DNA from: Desulfonatronovibrio sp.
Lineage (GTDB): Bacteria > Desulfobacterota > Desulfovibrionia > Desulfovibrionales > Desulfonatronovibrionaceae
Assembly: GCA_003558575.1 (NCBI GenBank)
Contig: PWPY01000017.1
Span: 1 to 5,856, forward strand
Length of the DNA: 5,856 nt
Direction: 5' to 3'
Part shown: positions 1-5,470 of the stretch, one piece after another
Layout: each line of letters begins with the position of its first letter
Position numbering within the stretch: the stretch's first letter is position 1
Notes under the pieces: model-generated
Told to the model about the DNA's origin: nothing
Database searches by the model: none
What the model saw: only the letters and a program-made list of their open reading frames with translations
Program-made: the position numbers and the translations under genes

Positions 1-770
1 ACATCCTTCTTTCTTTCCACAAGCCGTTTTGCCTTCTCCAGAACCATATCTGCTACCTGAACATGCCTCTGGGGGGGCTCATCAAAAGTTGAGCTTACCA
101 CCTCAGCCCGGACAGTTCTTTCCATATCAGTTACTTCTTCGGGCCTTTCATCAATGAGAAGGACAATCATAAAGACATCTGGATGGTTGGCATTAATTGA
201 GTTAGCTATATTTTGCAGCAGGATGGTTTTGCCTGTCCTGGGAGGGGCAACAATAAGACCTCGTTGTCCTTTACCTATGGGAGTGAGAAGGTCAATGAAT
301 CTGGTGGAGTATCTTTGTGCTCCATTTTCCATGAGGTATCTTTCATTGGGATAAATGGGTGTCAGGTTGTCAAAAAGAACAAGACTTTTGGATTCACTTG
401 GGTCGCCATAGCCTACTTCATTGACCCGCAGCAGGGCAAAATATCTTTCACCTTCCTTTGGCGGTCGAATTTGTCCAGATACAACATCACCTGTTCTCAG
501 CCCAAATTTTCTTATCTGCGATGGAGAAACATATATATCATCTGGTCCCGGCATAAAACTGTACATGGGAGAACGCAGAAAGCCAAAGCCATCAGGCAGT
601 ATTTCCAGCACTCCTTCACCAAACACGGATCCGTTTTGGGACGCACATGATTGAAGAATGGAAAAAATAAGTTCCTGCTTTCTTAGTCCACTGGGATTCT
701 CGATCTTAAACTCAGTAGCCAGCTTCATTAGTTCGTGCATTGATTGGGTTTTAAGGTCAGACAAATTCAT
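1..770 (-). CDS. rho: Transcription termination factor Rho, N-terminal 256 residues (runs off left edge)
   Basis: Rho is a hexameric RNA-dependent ATPase/helicase that loads on C-rich nascent RNA and ends transcription in the cytoplasm. The frame is open from the ATG at 770 to the window edge. Residues 1-45 form the Rho N-terminal helical domain ([18 protein letters not shown]). The cold-shock-like RNA-binding domain follows, with the RNP1-like DGFGFLRS at 60-67 and [19 protein letters not shown] at about 77-95. The ATPase core begins near 160 with [15 protein letters not shown], the P-loop APPRTGKT at 175-182, and [11 protein letters not shown] at 204-214, where E208 matches the catalytic Glu211 of E. 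coli. Sequence stops at LVERKKD, just before the Walker B LLDSITRLARAYN segment. An AGGAG Shine-Dalgarno at 784-780 lies 9 bases before the ATG and supports this start. E. coli Rho is 419 residues, so about 160 are missing. No unusual insertion is seen in the part present. Confidence 0.97.
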   Translation of the reverse strand, partial: MNLSDLKTQSMHELMKLATEFKIENPSGLRKQELIFSILQSCASQNGSVFGEGVLEILPDGFGFLRSPMYSFMPGPDDIYVSPSQIRKFGLRTGDVVSGQIRPPKEGERYFALLRVNEVGYGDPSESKSLVLFDNLTPIYPNERYLMENGAQRYSTRFIDLLTPIGKGQRGLIVAPPRTGKTILLQNIANSINANHPDVFMIVLLIDERPEEVTDMERTVRAEVVSSTFDEPPQRHVQVADMVLEKAKRLVERKKD

Positions 771-938
771 TAACAATGTCTCCTGAAGAAAGGTTTTTTT
801 TGATTTCCAAATTTAATACTTTTAAAATTAAAACTGTAAGACATAAGATACTAAAGGTCGGCAGTAAGCGGAAAAATAAATGTTACTAATGTGTTATGGT
901 GTTATTGTTTTGCATCTGACTGTTTAGATAGACAGAAA

Positions 939-966
939 AGTATAAAAAGGAGAGTTACACTTCCAA
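939..966 (-). promoter_or_regulatory. Candidate sigma70-type promoter for rho
   Basis: On the minus strand TTGGAA (966-961, 4 of 6 to TTGACA) is separated by 16 bases from TATACT (944-939, 5 of 6 to TATAAT). Transcription would start near 932, giving a rho leader of about 160 bases. A 16-base partial dyad (935-920, CTGT and ACAG ends, 12 of 16 positions symmetric) would overlap the start point, which is a typical operator position. This is motif matching only. Confidence 0.38.
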
Positions 967-1001
967 TTAAATAAGCTGTTATTATAGATGTATTGAAACG
1001 A

Positions 1002-1042
1002 TCGAACCGAACAGATAGCTGTTGGTTAAATACCCGGTTTGA
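1002..1042. repeat. Nested inverted repeat, possible structured RNA element
   Basis: The outer arms TCGAACCG (1002-1009) and CGGTTTGA (1035-1042) pair over 8 positions in a plus-strand RNA, counting one G-U. In a minus-strand RNA they pair at 7 of 8. They enclose AACAG-ATAG-CTGTT (1010-1023), a 5-bp hairpin with a 4-base loop, and a weak GGTTAAATACC. An alternative fold pairs AACC (1005-1008) plus AACAG with CTGTTGGTT, leaving one bulged G. No U-tract follows on either strand, so it is not a standard terminator. It lies just upstream of the candidate rho promoter. Confidence 0.4.
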
Positions 1043-1111
1043 AAAAATATGTTATTCTTCTTCTTAAACTTGAGAAGGAAGTCTGGAAATCATGATTTGG
1101 ATGGATGCGGT

Positions 1112-1164
1112 ATTGACGGATTCTTATGGTAAAATCAATTAATCGACATTTTTAATCCGTGAAT
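1112..1164. repeat. Eleven-base inverted repeat with 31-base spacer
   Basis: ATTGACGGATT (1112-1122) and AATCCGTGAAT (1154-1164) are complementary at 10 of 11 positions, with a single G/G mismatch. The 31-base spacer is AT-rich and non-coding. The element starts 41 bases beyond the carD stop. It could form a long-loop stem in the carD 3' end, or be a protein-binding dyad or a remnant of a small repeat element. No U-tract follows on either strand. Confidence 0.45.
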
Positions 1165-1205
1165 GACAAGCTATATACGTATGAGTTCAGCTTTTGGCAA
1201 GAGTT

Positions 1206-1742
1206 TTAATCTGTTTTTTCTTTATTATTTTCTTCTTTGGTTTGCTGAACAATGACATCGGCAAAAAGTTCTTCAACTTTAGATTTGGCCTGACTCTGAT
1301 CTACGGAAAGGGCATATGATAATTCCATTGAAATGAGTCCCATTGCCTGCTCAAGAAGACGTCTTTCTCCAAAAGACAGCTCCTTGTCTTTGCTGATAAG
1401 AAAGAGCTCCTTAAGAACATAGGCCACATCCTTAAGGTCCTTACTTTTGAGTTTATCTGAATATTCGCGATAACGACGGTTCCAATTTTGACCGGAATAT
1501 CCAGTAAAGTCTGAGCGATCTTTAAGGTAGTCTAAGATGCGAGTGCCGTTTTTCTCGTCGCTGACAGACCTCAGGCCTACATTTTCAGCATTACTAACCG
1601 GAACCATTAACGTAACATTATTGCTGAGAATTCTAACAATATAAAGTCTGGTGGTAAGCCCACCAACGACCTGTTCTTCTATTTTTTCTACCTTGCCCAC
1701 GCCTTGAGCCGGATATACTACTAATTCACCAACTGAAAACAC
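1206..1742 (-). CDS. carD: CarD-family transcriptional regulator
   Basis: CarD-family proteins bind the RNA polymerase beta subunit and stabilise the open promoter complex; family members control rRNA and stress genes. With the GTG start at 1742 the product is 178 residues, in the usual family size. Residues 1-60 form the Tudor-like RNAP-interaction domain (FSVGELVVYPAQGVGKVE, then YIVRILSNNVTLMVPVSNAE). Residues 65-165 form the helical DNA-binding domain, with QNWNRRYREYSDKLKS. W87 there matches the conserved tryptophan that wedges into the upstream edge of the bubble in mycobacterial CarD. ELSFGERRLLEQAM at 121-134 is also typical. The charged tail (TKEENNKEKTD) is probably disordered. An ATG at 1796 would add 18 residues unlike the family, but GGAGG lies 7 bases before the GTG, so I chose the GTG. 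pth lies upstream and rho downstream, each across a gap of more than 200 bases. Confidence 0.95.
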   Translation of the reverse strand: MFSVGELVVYPAQGVGKVEKIEEQVVGGLTTRLYIVRILSNNVTLMVPVSNAENVGLRSVSDEKNGTRILDYLKDRSDFTGYSGQNWNRRYREYSDKLKSKDLKDVAYVLKELFLISKDKELSFGERRLLEQAMGLISMELSYALSVDQSQAKSKVEELFADVIVQQTKEENNKEKTD

Positions 1743-1747
1743 TTTTT

Positions 1748-1754
1748 CACCTCC
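1748..1754 (-). promoter_or_regulatory. carD ribosome binding site deciding a GTG start
   Basis: GGAGGTG on the minus strand (1754-1748) is a near-perfect Shine-Dalgarno. Its GGAGG core is 7 bases from the GTG at 1742. It lies inside the longer frame that begins with ATG at 1796. The protein family begins at the residue after the GTG (FSVGELVVYP), so this site fixes the start. Confidence 0.85.
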
Positions 1755-1827
1755 AAAAACCGAGACTGCAAAGTTTACGACGCTTCCAAAAAGCAAAGCA
1801 CTGGATTATTTATTAACGTAAAGTAAT

Positions 1828-1856
1828 CTTATACACTAAAGATTTAAAATAGTCCA
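1828..1856 (-). promoter_or_regulatory. Candidate sigma70-type promoter for carD
   Basis: On the minus strand TGGACT (1856-1851, 4 of 6 to TTGACA) is followed after exactly 17 bases by TATAAG (1833-1828, 5 of 6 to TATAAT). Transcription would start near 1821, about 78 bases before the GTG. It is the best such pair I saw in the pth-carD gap, but AT-rich DNA gives chance matches. Confidence 0.4.
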
Positions 1857-1976
1857 TGCCAAGAAAAAGGGTTTTCGTCCAAGATGACAGACTGTTGAAT
1901 GTTTTCAGATTGTTTCTTGCGCATATTCATTTAAGGATTTGCTGATCCAAAAGAATTTTCCAGCAGCCTGATGGTG

Positions 1977-2570
1977 CTATGCTGAAAGAAAATCCCTTGT
2001 TTTTTCAAGACCGTCTTTTCTGAAGACATTCACTGCCCGGGCTGCCTTGTCCAGAGTTTCTTCAAGTAGTGACAATTCGTCAGGTGCAAACTTAGTCAAT
2101 ACATATTGCGCCAGATCGCTTCCATCATCAGGTCTGCCGACTCCAAATCTAAGTCTGACAAAATCCCTTGTGCCAATATCGTTAGAGATGGAGCGTAACC
2201 CATTATGACCAGCAAGTCCGCCTGCCATTTTGATTCTCAGTTTGCCAAGATCTATATCAACTTCATCATGAATAATGAGCAGCTTGTCGTAGTCTATGTT
2301 TTTGCCTGATAATATTTTTGATATTGCCCTTCCGCTTCGGTTCATAAAGGTCAGTGGCTTTACAAGAAACCAGGTTTCATAGTCATTAGGAAATTCCCAT
2401 TCCCAGAGTATATAAGTATCTGTCTGTTTTTTAAGTCTGATATTTACTGCAGGGTTATTGCCTGCTTTTTCAATTATTTTGTCAATGGTCATGAATCCAG
2501 CGTTATGCCGGGTCATGGCATATCTTGGTCCGGGGTTGCCAAGTCCGCATATTATTCCCTTGATACTCAT
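1977..2570 (-). CDS. pth: Peptidyl-tRNA hydrolase
   Basis: Pth cleaves the ester bond between peptide and tRNA on peptidyl-tRNAs dropped from stalled ribosomes, returning free tRNA; it is usually essential. At 197 residues it has normal family length. The expected active-site residues are all visible: GLGNPGPRY at 9-17 with N12, TRHNAG at 20-25 with catalytic H22, TFMNRSG at 74-80 with N77, HDEVD at 101-105 with D102, and GGLAGHNGLRS at 117-127 with N123. RLRFGVGRP at 139-147 is also a family signature. The ATG at 2570 puts the family N-terminus (SIKGIICGLGNPG) in place, with GGAAG 5 bases upstream. Its neighbour rplY is a usual partner. An intrinsic terminator sits directly before the ribosome binding site, so expression probably depends on readthrough or on relief of termination. 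Confidence 0.97.
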   Translation of the reverse strand: MSIKGIICGLGNPGPRYAMTRHNAGFMTIDKIIEKAGNNPAVNIRLKKQTDTYILWEWEFPNDYETWFLVKPLTFMNRSGRAISKILSGKNIDYDKLLIIHDEVDIDLGKLRIKMAGGLAGHNGLRSISNDIGTRDFVRLRFGVGRPDDGSDLAQYVLTKFAPDELSLLEETLDKAARAVNVFRKDGLEKTRDFLSA

Positions 2571-2580
2571 CTAATCTTCC

Positions 2581-2609
2581 AAAAAGTAAAGCCCCTCAGA
2601 AAGGGGCTT
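2581..2609 (-). terminator. Intrinsic terminator or attenuator immediately before pth
   Basis: On the minus strand an 8-bp stem (AAGCCCCT, 2609-2602, with AGGGGCTT, 2596-2589) closes a 5-base loop and is followed by TTTACTTTTT, U-rich in the RNA (the last five Ts at 2585-2581). It is directional, because the plus-strand side is A-rich. It should end transcripts coming from ispE-tRNA-prs-rplY about 155 bases past the rplY stop. The U-tract abuts the pth GGAAG (2580-2576), leaving no room for a promoter downstream of it. Confidence 0.8.
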
Positions 2610-2659
2610 AATTAAAAAAATGAAGGACCCGGCCAAAATTAAAAATCAGAAAAACTCAT

Positions 2660-2680
2660 AGTAAGTACAGATAACTTACT
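2660..2680. repeat. Small inverted repeat in rplY-pth gap
   Basis: AGTAAGT (2660-2666) and ACTTACT (2674-2680) are perfect 7-base inverted copies around a 7-base spacer. On the minus strand it is followed by a T-rich run (GAGTTTTTCTGATTTTT), so it might be a weak terminator ahead of the strong one, or an operator. The stem is AT-rich and would be weak in RNA. Confidence 0.35.
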
Positions 2681-2763
2681 GCTATATGTGTTTACTTTAT
2701 ATTTAAATTGAATTGGTTACAGGTCTATCTTATGCTGTAAACATTTTTTCTGAAAAAAAGTAA

Positions 2764-3414
2764 CTATTCTTCCTCTGGATTTTCTTCTTCAGAAGCTGAT
2801 TCTTCGGCTTCTTCTTCAATCTCGTCTTCCTCTGCTTCAGTTTTTTCTTGATAAGGAGGTATTAATCCAACTACAGCGAAGCTCTCTTCATATTCAATCC
2901 TGGCTCCCGAAGGCAGTTTAACATCATCTATGCTGATATTATCACCTATTTCAAGCTTGCTCACATCTATAACAACATGATTAGGTATATTAACTGGCAG
3001 GCAGGTAAGATCAAGAGTTTGTCTGTAAATTTCCAAAACGCCGCCTTCTTCCTCACCCTTAGGCTTACCAGTTACTTCAACTGGTACGGAAACAGTGACT
3101 TCCTTGGTCAGATCAACTCCATAAAAATCTACATGCATATATACAGTTTTGTAAGGATGCTTATCAACTGCCCAGATAAGAGCAGGTTTTTTAACAGTCT
3201 CATTATTCTGGGTGAATTCAAGCTCAACTACAGAAGTTGAACCGGCCTTGATCCAGACTTTGTGAAACTGACCTTCACGAATTTTTAAAGAAATATTTTC
3301 ACCCTCTGGGCTATAAAAAACAGCGGGGATATATTCTTTGGCCCGAAGCTTTTTTGCAGCTTCCTTGCCTCTTTTCTCTCTCACTTCTACCTGCAGATTT
3401 ACAAGCTGGGACAT
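2764..3414 (-). CDS. rplY: 50S ribosomal protein L25, CTC/TL5 family
   Basis: L25/CTC binds 5S rRNA in the large ribosomal subunit; the two-domain form is called TL5 in Thermus and general stress protein CTC in Bacillus. Residues 1-95 form the L25 5S-binding domain (VEVREKRGKEAAKKLRAK, YIPAVFYSPEGENISLKI, then AVDKHPYKTVYMHVDFY). Residues 100-188 form the TL5-type beta domain (VTVSVPVEVTGKPKGEEEGG, VVIDVSKLEIGDNISIDDV). The last 28 residues are a highly acidic tail made mostly of Glu. At 216 residues it matches two-domain members rather than the short E. coli L25 of about 95 residues. AAGGAG at 3426-3421 lies 6 bases before the ATG. It follows prs after 57 bases with no terminator between them, so it is probably cotranscribed. 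prs-ctc-pth is a common bacterial order. Confidence 0.96.
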   Translation of the reverse strand: MSQLVNLQVEVREKRGKEAAKKLRAKEYIPAVFYSPEGENISLKIREGQFHKVWIKAGSTSVVELEFTQNNETVKKPALIWAVDKHPYKTVYMHVDFYGVDLTKEVTVSVPVEVTGKPKGEEEGGVLEIYRQTLDLTCLPVNIPNHVVIDVSKLEIGDNISIDDVKLPSGARIEYEESFAVVGLIPPYQEKTEAEEDEIEEEAEESASEEENPEEE

Positions 3415-3430
3415 CCTTTTCTCCTTATTT

Positions 3431-3444
3431 AACCCATAAGGGTT
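3431..3444 (-). other. Small hairpin just upstream of rplY Shine-Dalgarno
   Basis: On the minus strand AACCC (3444-3440) pairs with GGGTT (3435-3431) around a TTAT loop, 4 bases before the AAGGAG of rplY. The 5-bp stem has no U-tract after it, so it is not a terminator. It might stabilise a processed 5' end or influence translation, or be chance. Confidence 0.35.
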
Positions 3445-3471
3445 TATTGGTAAGTTTTCAGAAAGCGCCTA

Positions 3472-4419
3472 TCAATGGGAAAAAAGAACGCTTACTGATG
3501 ATTCAGTATGAATATTATGAATTGCTTTGGCTAAAAGACTCGCCACTGAAATAACTTTAAATTTTGAGCAGGCCCTCGCTTTTTCGTTCAAAGGAATTGT
3601 GTCTGTGACAACAATTTCAGAAAAGCATGATTTTTCTAAGCGCTCAATTGCGGGTCCGGAAAGTATTGGATGGGTGGCGCAGGCTACGACTTTGCTGGCC
3701 CCTTTTTCAGTAAGAACCTTGGCAGCTTCAACCATGGTTCCTCCAGTATCAATCATATCATCCAGAACAATTGCCACTTTATCTTTAACATCACCAATAA
3801 CCCGCATTGCCTGTGATTTATTAGGTGTATCGCGTCTTTTATCAATAATGGCCAGGTCTGCGCCGATACGCTTTGCATATGCCCTTGCTCTTTCAGTTCC
3901 TCCAGCATCAGGTGATACAACTACAGCCTGTTCACCAAACTGACTTAAATAGGTCAGCAGGACTTCAGCAGCAAAAAGGTTATCCACTGGGATATCAAAA
4001 AACCCCTGAATCTGACCAGAATGGAGATCAATGGTTAAAAGGCGGTTAACTCCGGAAATATTAAAAAAGTCAGCAACCATTTTGGCACTGATGGGCACTC
4101 TTGGCACAACCTTTCTATCCTGACGGGCATACCCATAATAGGGCACAACTGCAGTAACTCTGCCTACGCTGGCCCTCTTAAGGGCATCCAGCATAAGGAA
4201 TAGTTCCATAAGTGTATGGTTTACAGGAGCACAAGTGGGCTGGACAACAAAAACATCATCTCCCCGGACATTGTCACCTATCTCAATTCTGCTTTCTCCG
4301 TCACTGAATGTGCATACCAGAGTAGGGCTGAGATTCATTCCGAGGTGGTCGCAGATTCCTCTTGCCAACTCTGGATTAGCATTACCGGAAATTATTTTTA
4401 ATTCTCCGTGGCCGGGCAT
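3472..4419 (-). CDS. prs: Ribose-phosphate pyrophosphokinase (PRPP synthetase)
   Basis: Prs transfers pyrophosphate from ATP to ribose 5-phosphate to make PRPP, the precursor of purines, pyrimidines, NAD, histidine and tryptophan. The 315-residue length is that of class I bacterial enzymes. Visible motifs are [15 protein letters not shown] at 5-19, [17 protein letters not shown] at 37-53, the ATP-binding [20 protein letters not shown] at 93-112, the catalytic/metal [18 protein letters not shown] at 131-148 with H133, the ribose-phosphate region [16 protein letters not shown] at 169-184, the flexible catalytic loop around [10 protein letters not shown] at 194-203, and the PRPP loop [10 protein letters not shown] at 220-229. 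The C-terminus ([10 protein letters not shown]) is typical. GAGGA at 4432-4428 lies 8 bases before the ATG and only 5 bases after the CCA end of the upstream tRNA-Gln. The first residues match the family well, so the start is firm. Confidence 0.98.
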   Translation of the reverse strand: MPGHGELKIISGNANPELARGICDHLGMNLSPTLVCTFSDGESRIEIGDNVRGDDVFVVQPTCAPVNHTLMELFLMLDALKRASVGRVTAVVPYYGYARQDRKVVPRVPISAKMVADFFNISGVNRLLTIDLHSGQIQGFFDIPVDNLFAAEVLLTYLSQFGEQAVVVSPDAGGTERARAYAKRIGADLAIIDKRRDTPNKSQAMRVIGDVKDKVAIVLDDMIDTGGTMVEAAKVLTEKGASKVVACATHPILSGPAIERLEKSCFSEIVVTDTIPLNEKARACSKFKVISVASLLAKAIHNIHTESSVSVLFSH

Positions 4420-4437
4420 GAAATTAGTCCTCGTTAA

Positions 4438-4512
4438 TGGCTGGGGCGGAAGGACTCGAACCCTCGAATGACGGGACCAAAACCCGTTGCCTTACCGCTT
4501 GGCTACGCCCCA
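4438..4512 (-). tRNA. tRNA-Gln, anticodon UUG, with encoded CCA
   Basis: The minus strand folds as a full cloverleaf of 75 bases including the CCA. The acceptor stem starts TGGGGCG and closes with CGCCCCA, followed by the discriminator G and CCA (4440-4438). The D arm holds AGCCAAGCGGTAAGGC. The anticodon stem ACGGG/CCCGT encloses TTTTGGT, placing TTG at positions 34-36. The T arm is CGAGG-GTTCGAGT-CCTTCG. The first position T is the U1 typical of tRNA-Gln, and the sequence closely follows E. coli tRNA-Gln(UUG). It begins 10 bases after the ispE stop and ends 5 bases before the prs Shine-Dalgarno, so it is probably cut out of the ispE-prs transcript by RNase P and 3' processing enzymes. Confidence 0.97.
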
Positions 4513-4522
4513 GTAATATAAT

Positions 4523-5392
4523 TTAGAAAATATAAAAAAAGTATGGGCAGGATTGGCGGTCAAGTTGAGCGCATGCCCGAAAAACATCTTTCTGATCTCT
4601 GAACATGGCTATCAGACTGGAGCCTGATCCACTCATAACACATGCTGCCGCACCGTTTTCAAGCATTCTGGTCTTGATTTTGCCGATTTCAGGAAATGCT
4701 CTGAAAACAGGAACTTCAAAACTATTGCTTAAAACCAGCTGATCCTTAAGAGGCGAACTCTTATCGTTTGTGGTGGTGCTTGTCAAGGAATGAGTTCTGT
4801 CAGTTACTGATTTTTTTTGCAAAAGATCCCATTGTCTGTAGGCCCATGCTGTATCAACATGAATTCCCGGGCAGATAAGCAGCATCTTAAATCCCTTGAG
4901 TTTTAGGCGGACAGGAGAAAGTGTCTCTCCAATACCTCTAACTCTTGAGGGCTTATTATGAATAAAAAAGGGTACATCTCCTCCGATTTTTGCTGCTAAG
5001 GAAATAAGTTCGCCTTTTGGTAAGCCCCTTGACCCACAAAGCCTGTTGAGCAGTAAAAGCATGGCTGCTGCATTGGCACTGCCGCCGCCAAGTCCTGCTC
5101 CAATGGGCACGTTTTTCTGAAGAAATACTTTCAGCCCAGGTGAAAAATTAGTGCTCTGGGCAAAGATATCGTATGTCTTATGCAGAATGTTCTGTGTTCC
5201 CTCAAGTTCAGGGGGACAGCACTTGATCCTCAAGCCGGGTTTGTTGGATCTGAGAATATCAATGTGGTCACAAGGCCGGGGAAGAGGGTAAAAGATTGAG
5301 TCAATATAGTGATAACCGTCCTTCCTGACACCGGTTATCCTGAGCCCAAGGTTTACCTTGCATCCGGTTTTGAGGCTGACTTGCTTGGCCAT
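4523..5392 (-). CDS. ispE: 4-diphosphocytidyl-2-C-methyl-D-erythritol kinase
   Basis: IspE phosphorylates CDP-methylerythritol with ATP in the non-mevalonate (MEP) route to isoprenoids; it is a cytoplasmic GHMP-family kinase. The 289-residue length is usual. Motif 1, CKVNLGLRITGVRKDGYH at 11-28, carries the conserved K12. The GHMP ATP-binding loop VPIGAGLGGGSANAAA is at 95-110, and KIGGDVPFFI at 135-144 holds D139, matching the catalytic aspartate. VMSGSGSSLIAMF at 252-264 is the C-terminal glycine-rich motif. Residues 192-216 form a Ser/Thr-rich segment with no obvious motif, in a region where the family varies. AAAGG at 5403-5399 lies 6 bases before the ATG, a modest Shine-Dalgarno. The last codons run through seven consecutive Ts and the stop is followed 10 bases later by tRNA-Gln, indicating cotranscription with tRNA-Gln and prs. 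HtrA ends 78 bases upstream. Confidence 0.96.
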   Translation of the reverse strand: MAKQVSLKTGCKVNLGLRITGVRKDGYHYIDSIFYPLPRPCDHIDILRSNKPGLRIKCCPPELEGTQNILHKTYDIFAQSTNFSPGLKVFLQKNVPIGAGLGGGSANAAAMLLLLNRLCGSRGLPKGELISLAAKIGGDVPFFIHNKPSRVRGIGETLSPVRLKLKGFKMLLICPGIHVDTAWAYRQWDLLQKKSVTDRTHSLTSTTTNDKSSPLKDQLVLSNSFEVPVFRAFPEIGKIKTRMLENGAAACVMSGSGSSLIAMFRDQKDVFRACAQLDRQSCPYFFYIF

Positions 5393-5440
5393 GCTTTACC
5401 TTTATGCGTACTTTTAAAGTTCGGTAGTCCCGGGCCGGAA

Positions 5441-5468
5441 TTTATGAAAAAACTGACCCGGGTTGCAA
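5441..5468 (-). promoter_or_regulatory. Weak candidate promoter for the ispE operon
   Basis: In the 78-base gap after htrA, TTGCAA (5468-5463, 4 of 6 to TTGACA) and CATAAA (5446-5441, 4 of 6 to TATAAT) are 16 bases apart on the minus strand. No intrinsic terminator separates htrA from ispE, so readthrough from htrA is equally possible. The spacer contains CCCGGG, which recurs at 5434-5429; the two copies could pair as a 6-bp stem with a 22-base loop. Confidence 0.22.
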
Positions 5469-5470
5469 GC

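Larger units (their letters stand above)
771..1205. other. Non-coding gap between carD and rho
   Basis: This 435-base AT-rich stretch holds no credible gene. The longest ATG-started frames I can trace by eye are only about 5-16 codons and lack convincing ribosome binding sites. On the minus strand (the rho leader direction) it contains, in order: an inverted repeat (1164-1112), a C-rich, G-poor stretch (1119-1069), a small stem-loop (1081-1057), a nested stem-loop (1042-1002), a lone TATAAT (986-981) without a good -35, a better candidate rho promoter (966-939), a partial dyad CTGT...ACAG (935-920), three TAACA repeats (905-881) and the rho Shine-Dalgarno. No intrinsic terminator with a U-tract is visible after the carD stop, so carD transcripts may run into the rho leader or be ended by Rho itself. 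Confidence 0.7.

Noticed and set aside
154..654. Three plus-strand open frames opposite the rho 5' end
   Set aside because: They lie antisense to a clear Rho coding sequence and their products resemble no family I know.
1091..1141. 16-codon plus-strand ATG frame (starts MIWMDAVLTD) after a GAAGGAAG stretch
   Set aside because: Very short, purine stretch poorly spaced from the ATG, and it overlaps the inverted repeat; no support for a gene.
1169..1194. AAGCT...AGCTT repeat near the carD stop as a carD terminator
   Set aside because: Only 5 bp of stem with a 16-base loop and no U-tract on the minus strand.
1743..1796. ATG at 1796 as an 18-residue N-terminal extension of CarD
   Set aside because: The extension has no family similarity, runs through a strong GGAGG site, and the GTG at 1742 is ideally spaced and places the family N-terminus exactly.
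3527..3943. 138-codon plus-strand open frame opposite prs
   Set aside because: Shadow of the prs reading frame on the complementary strand, with no ribosome binding site or recognisable domain.
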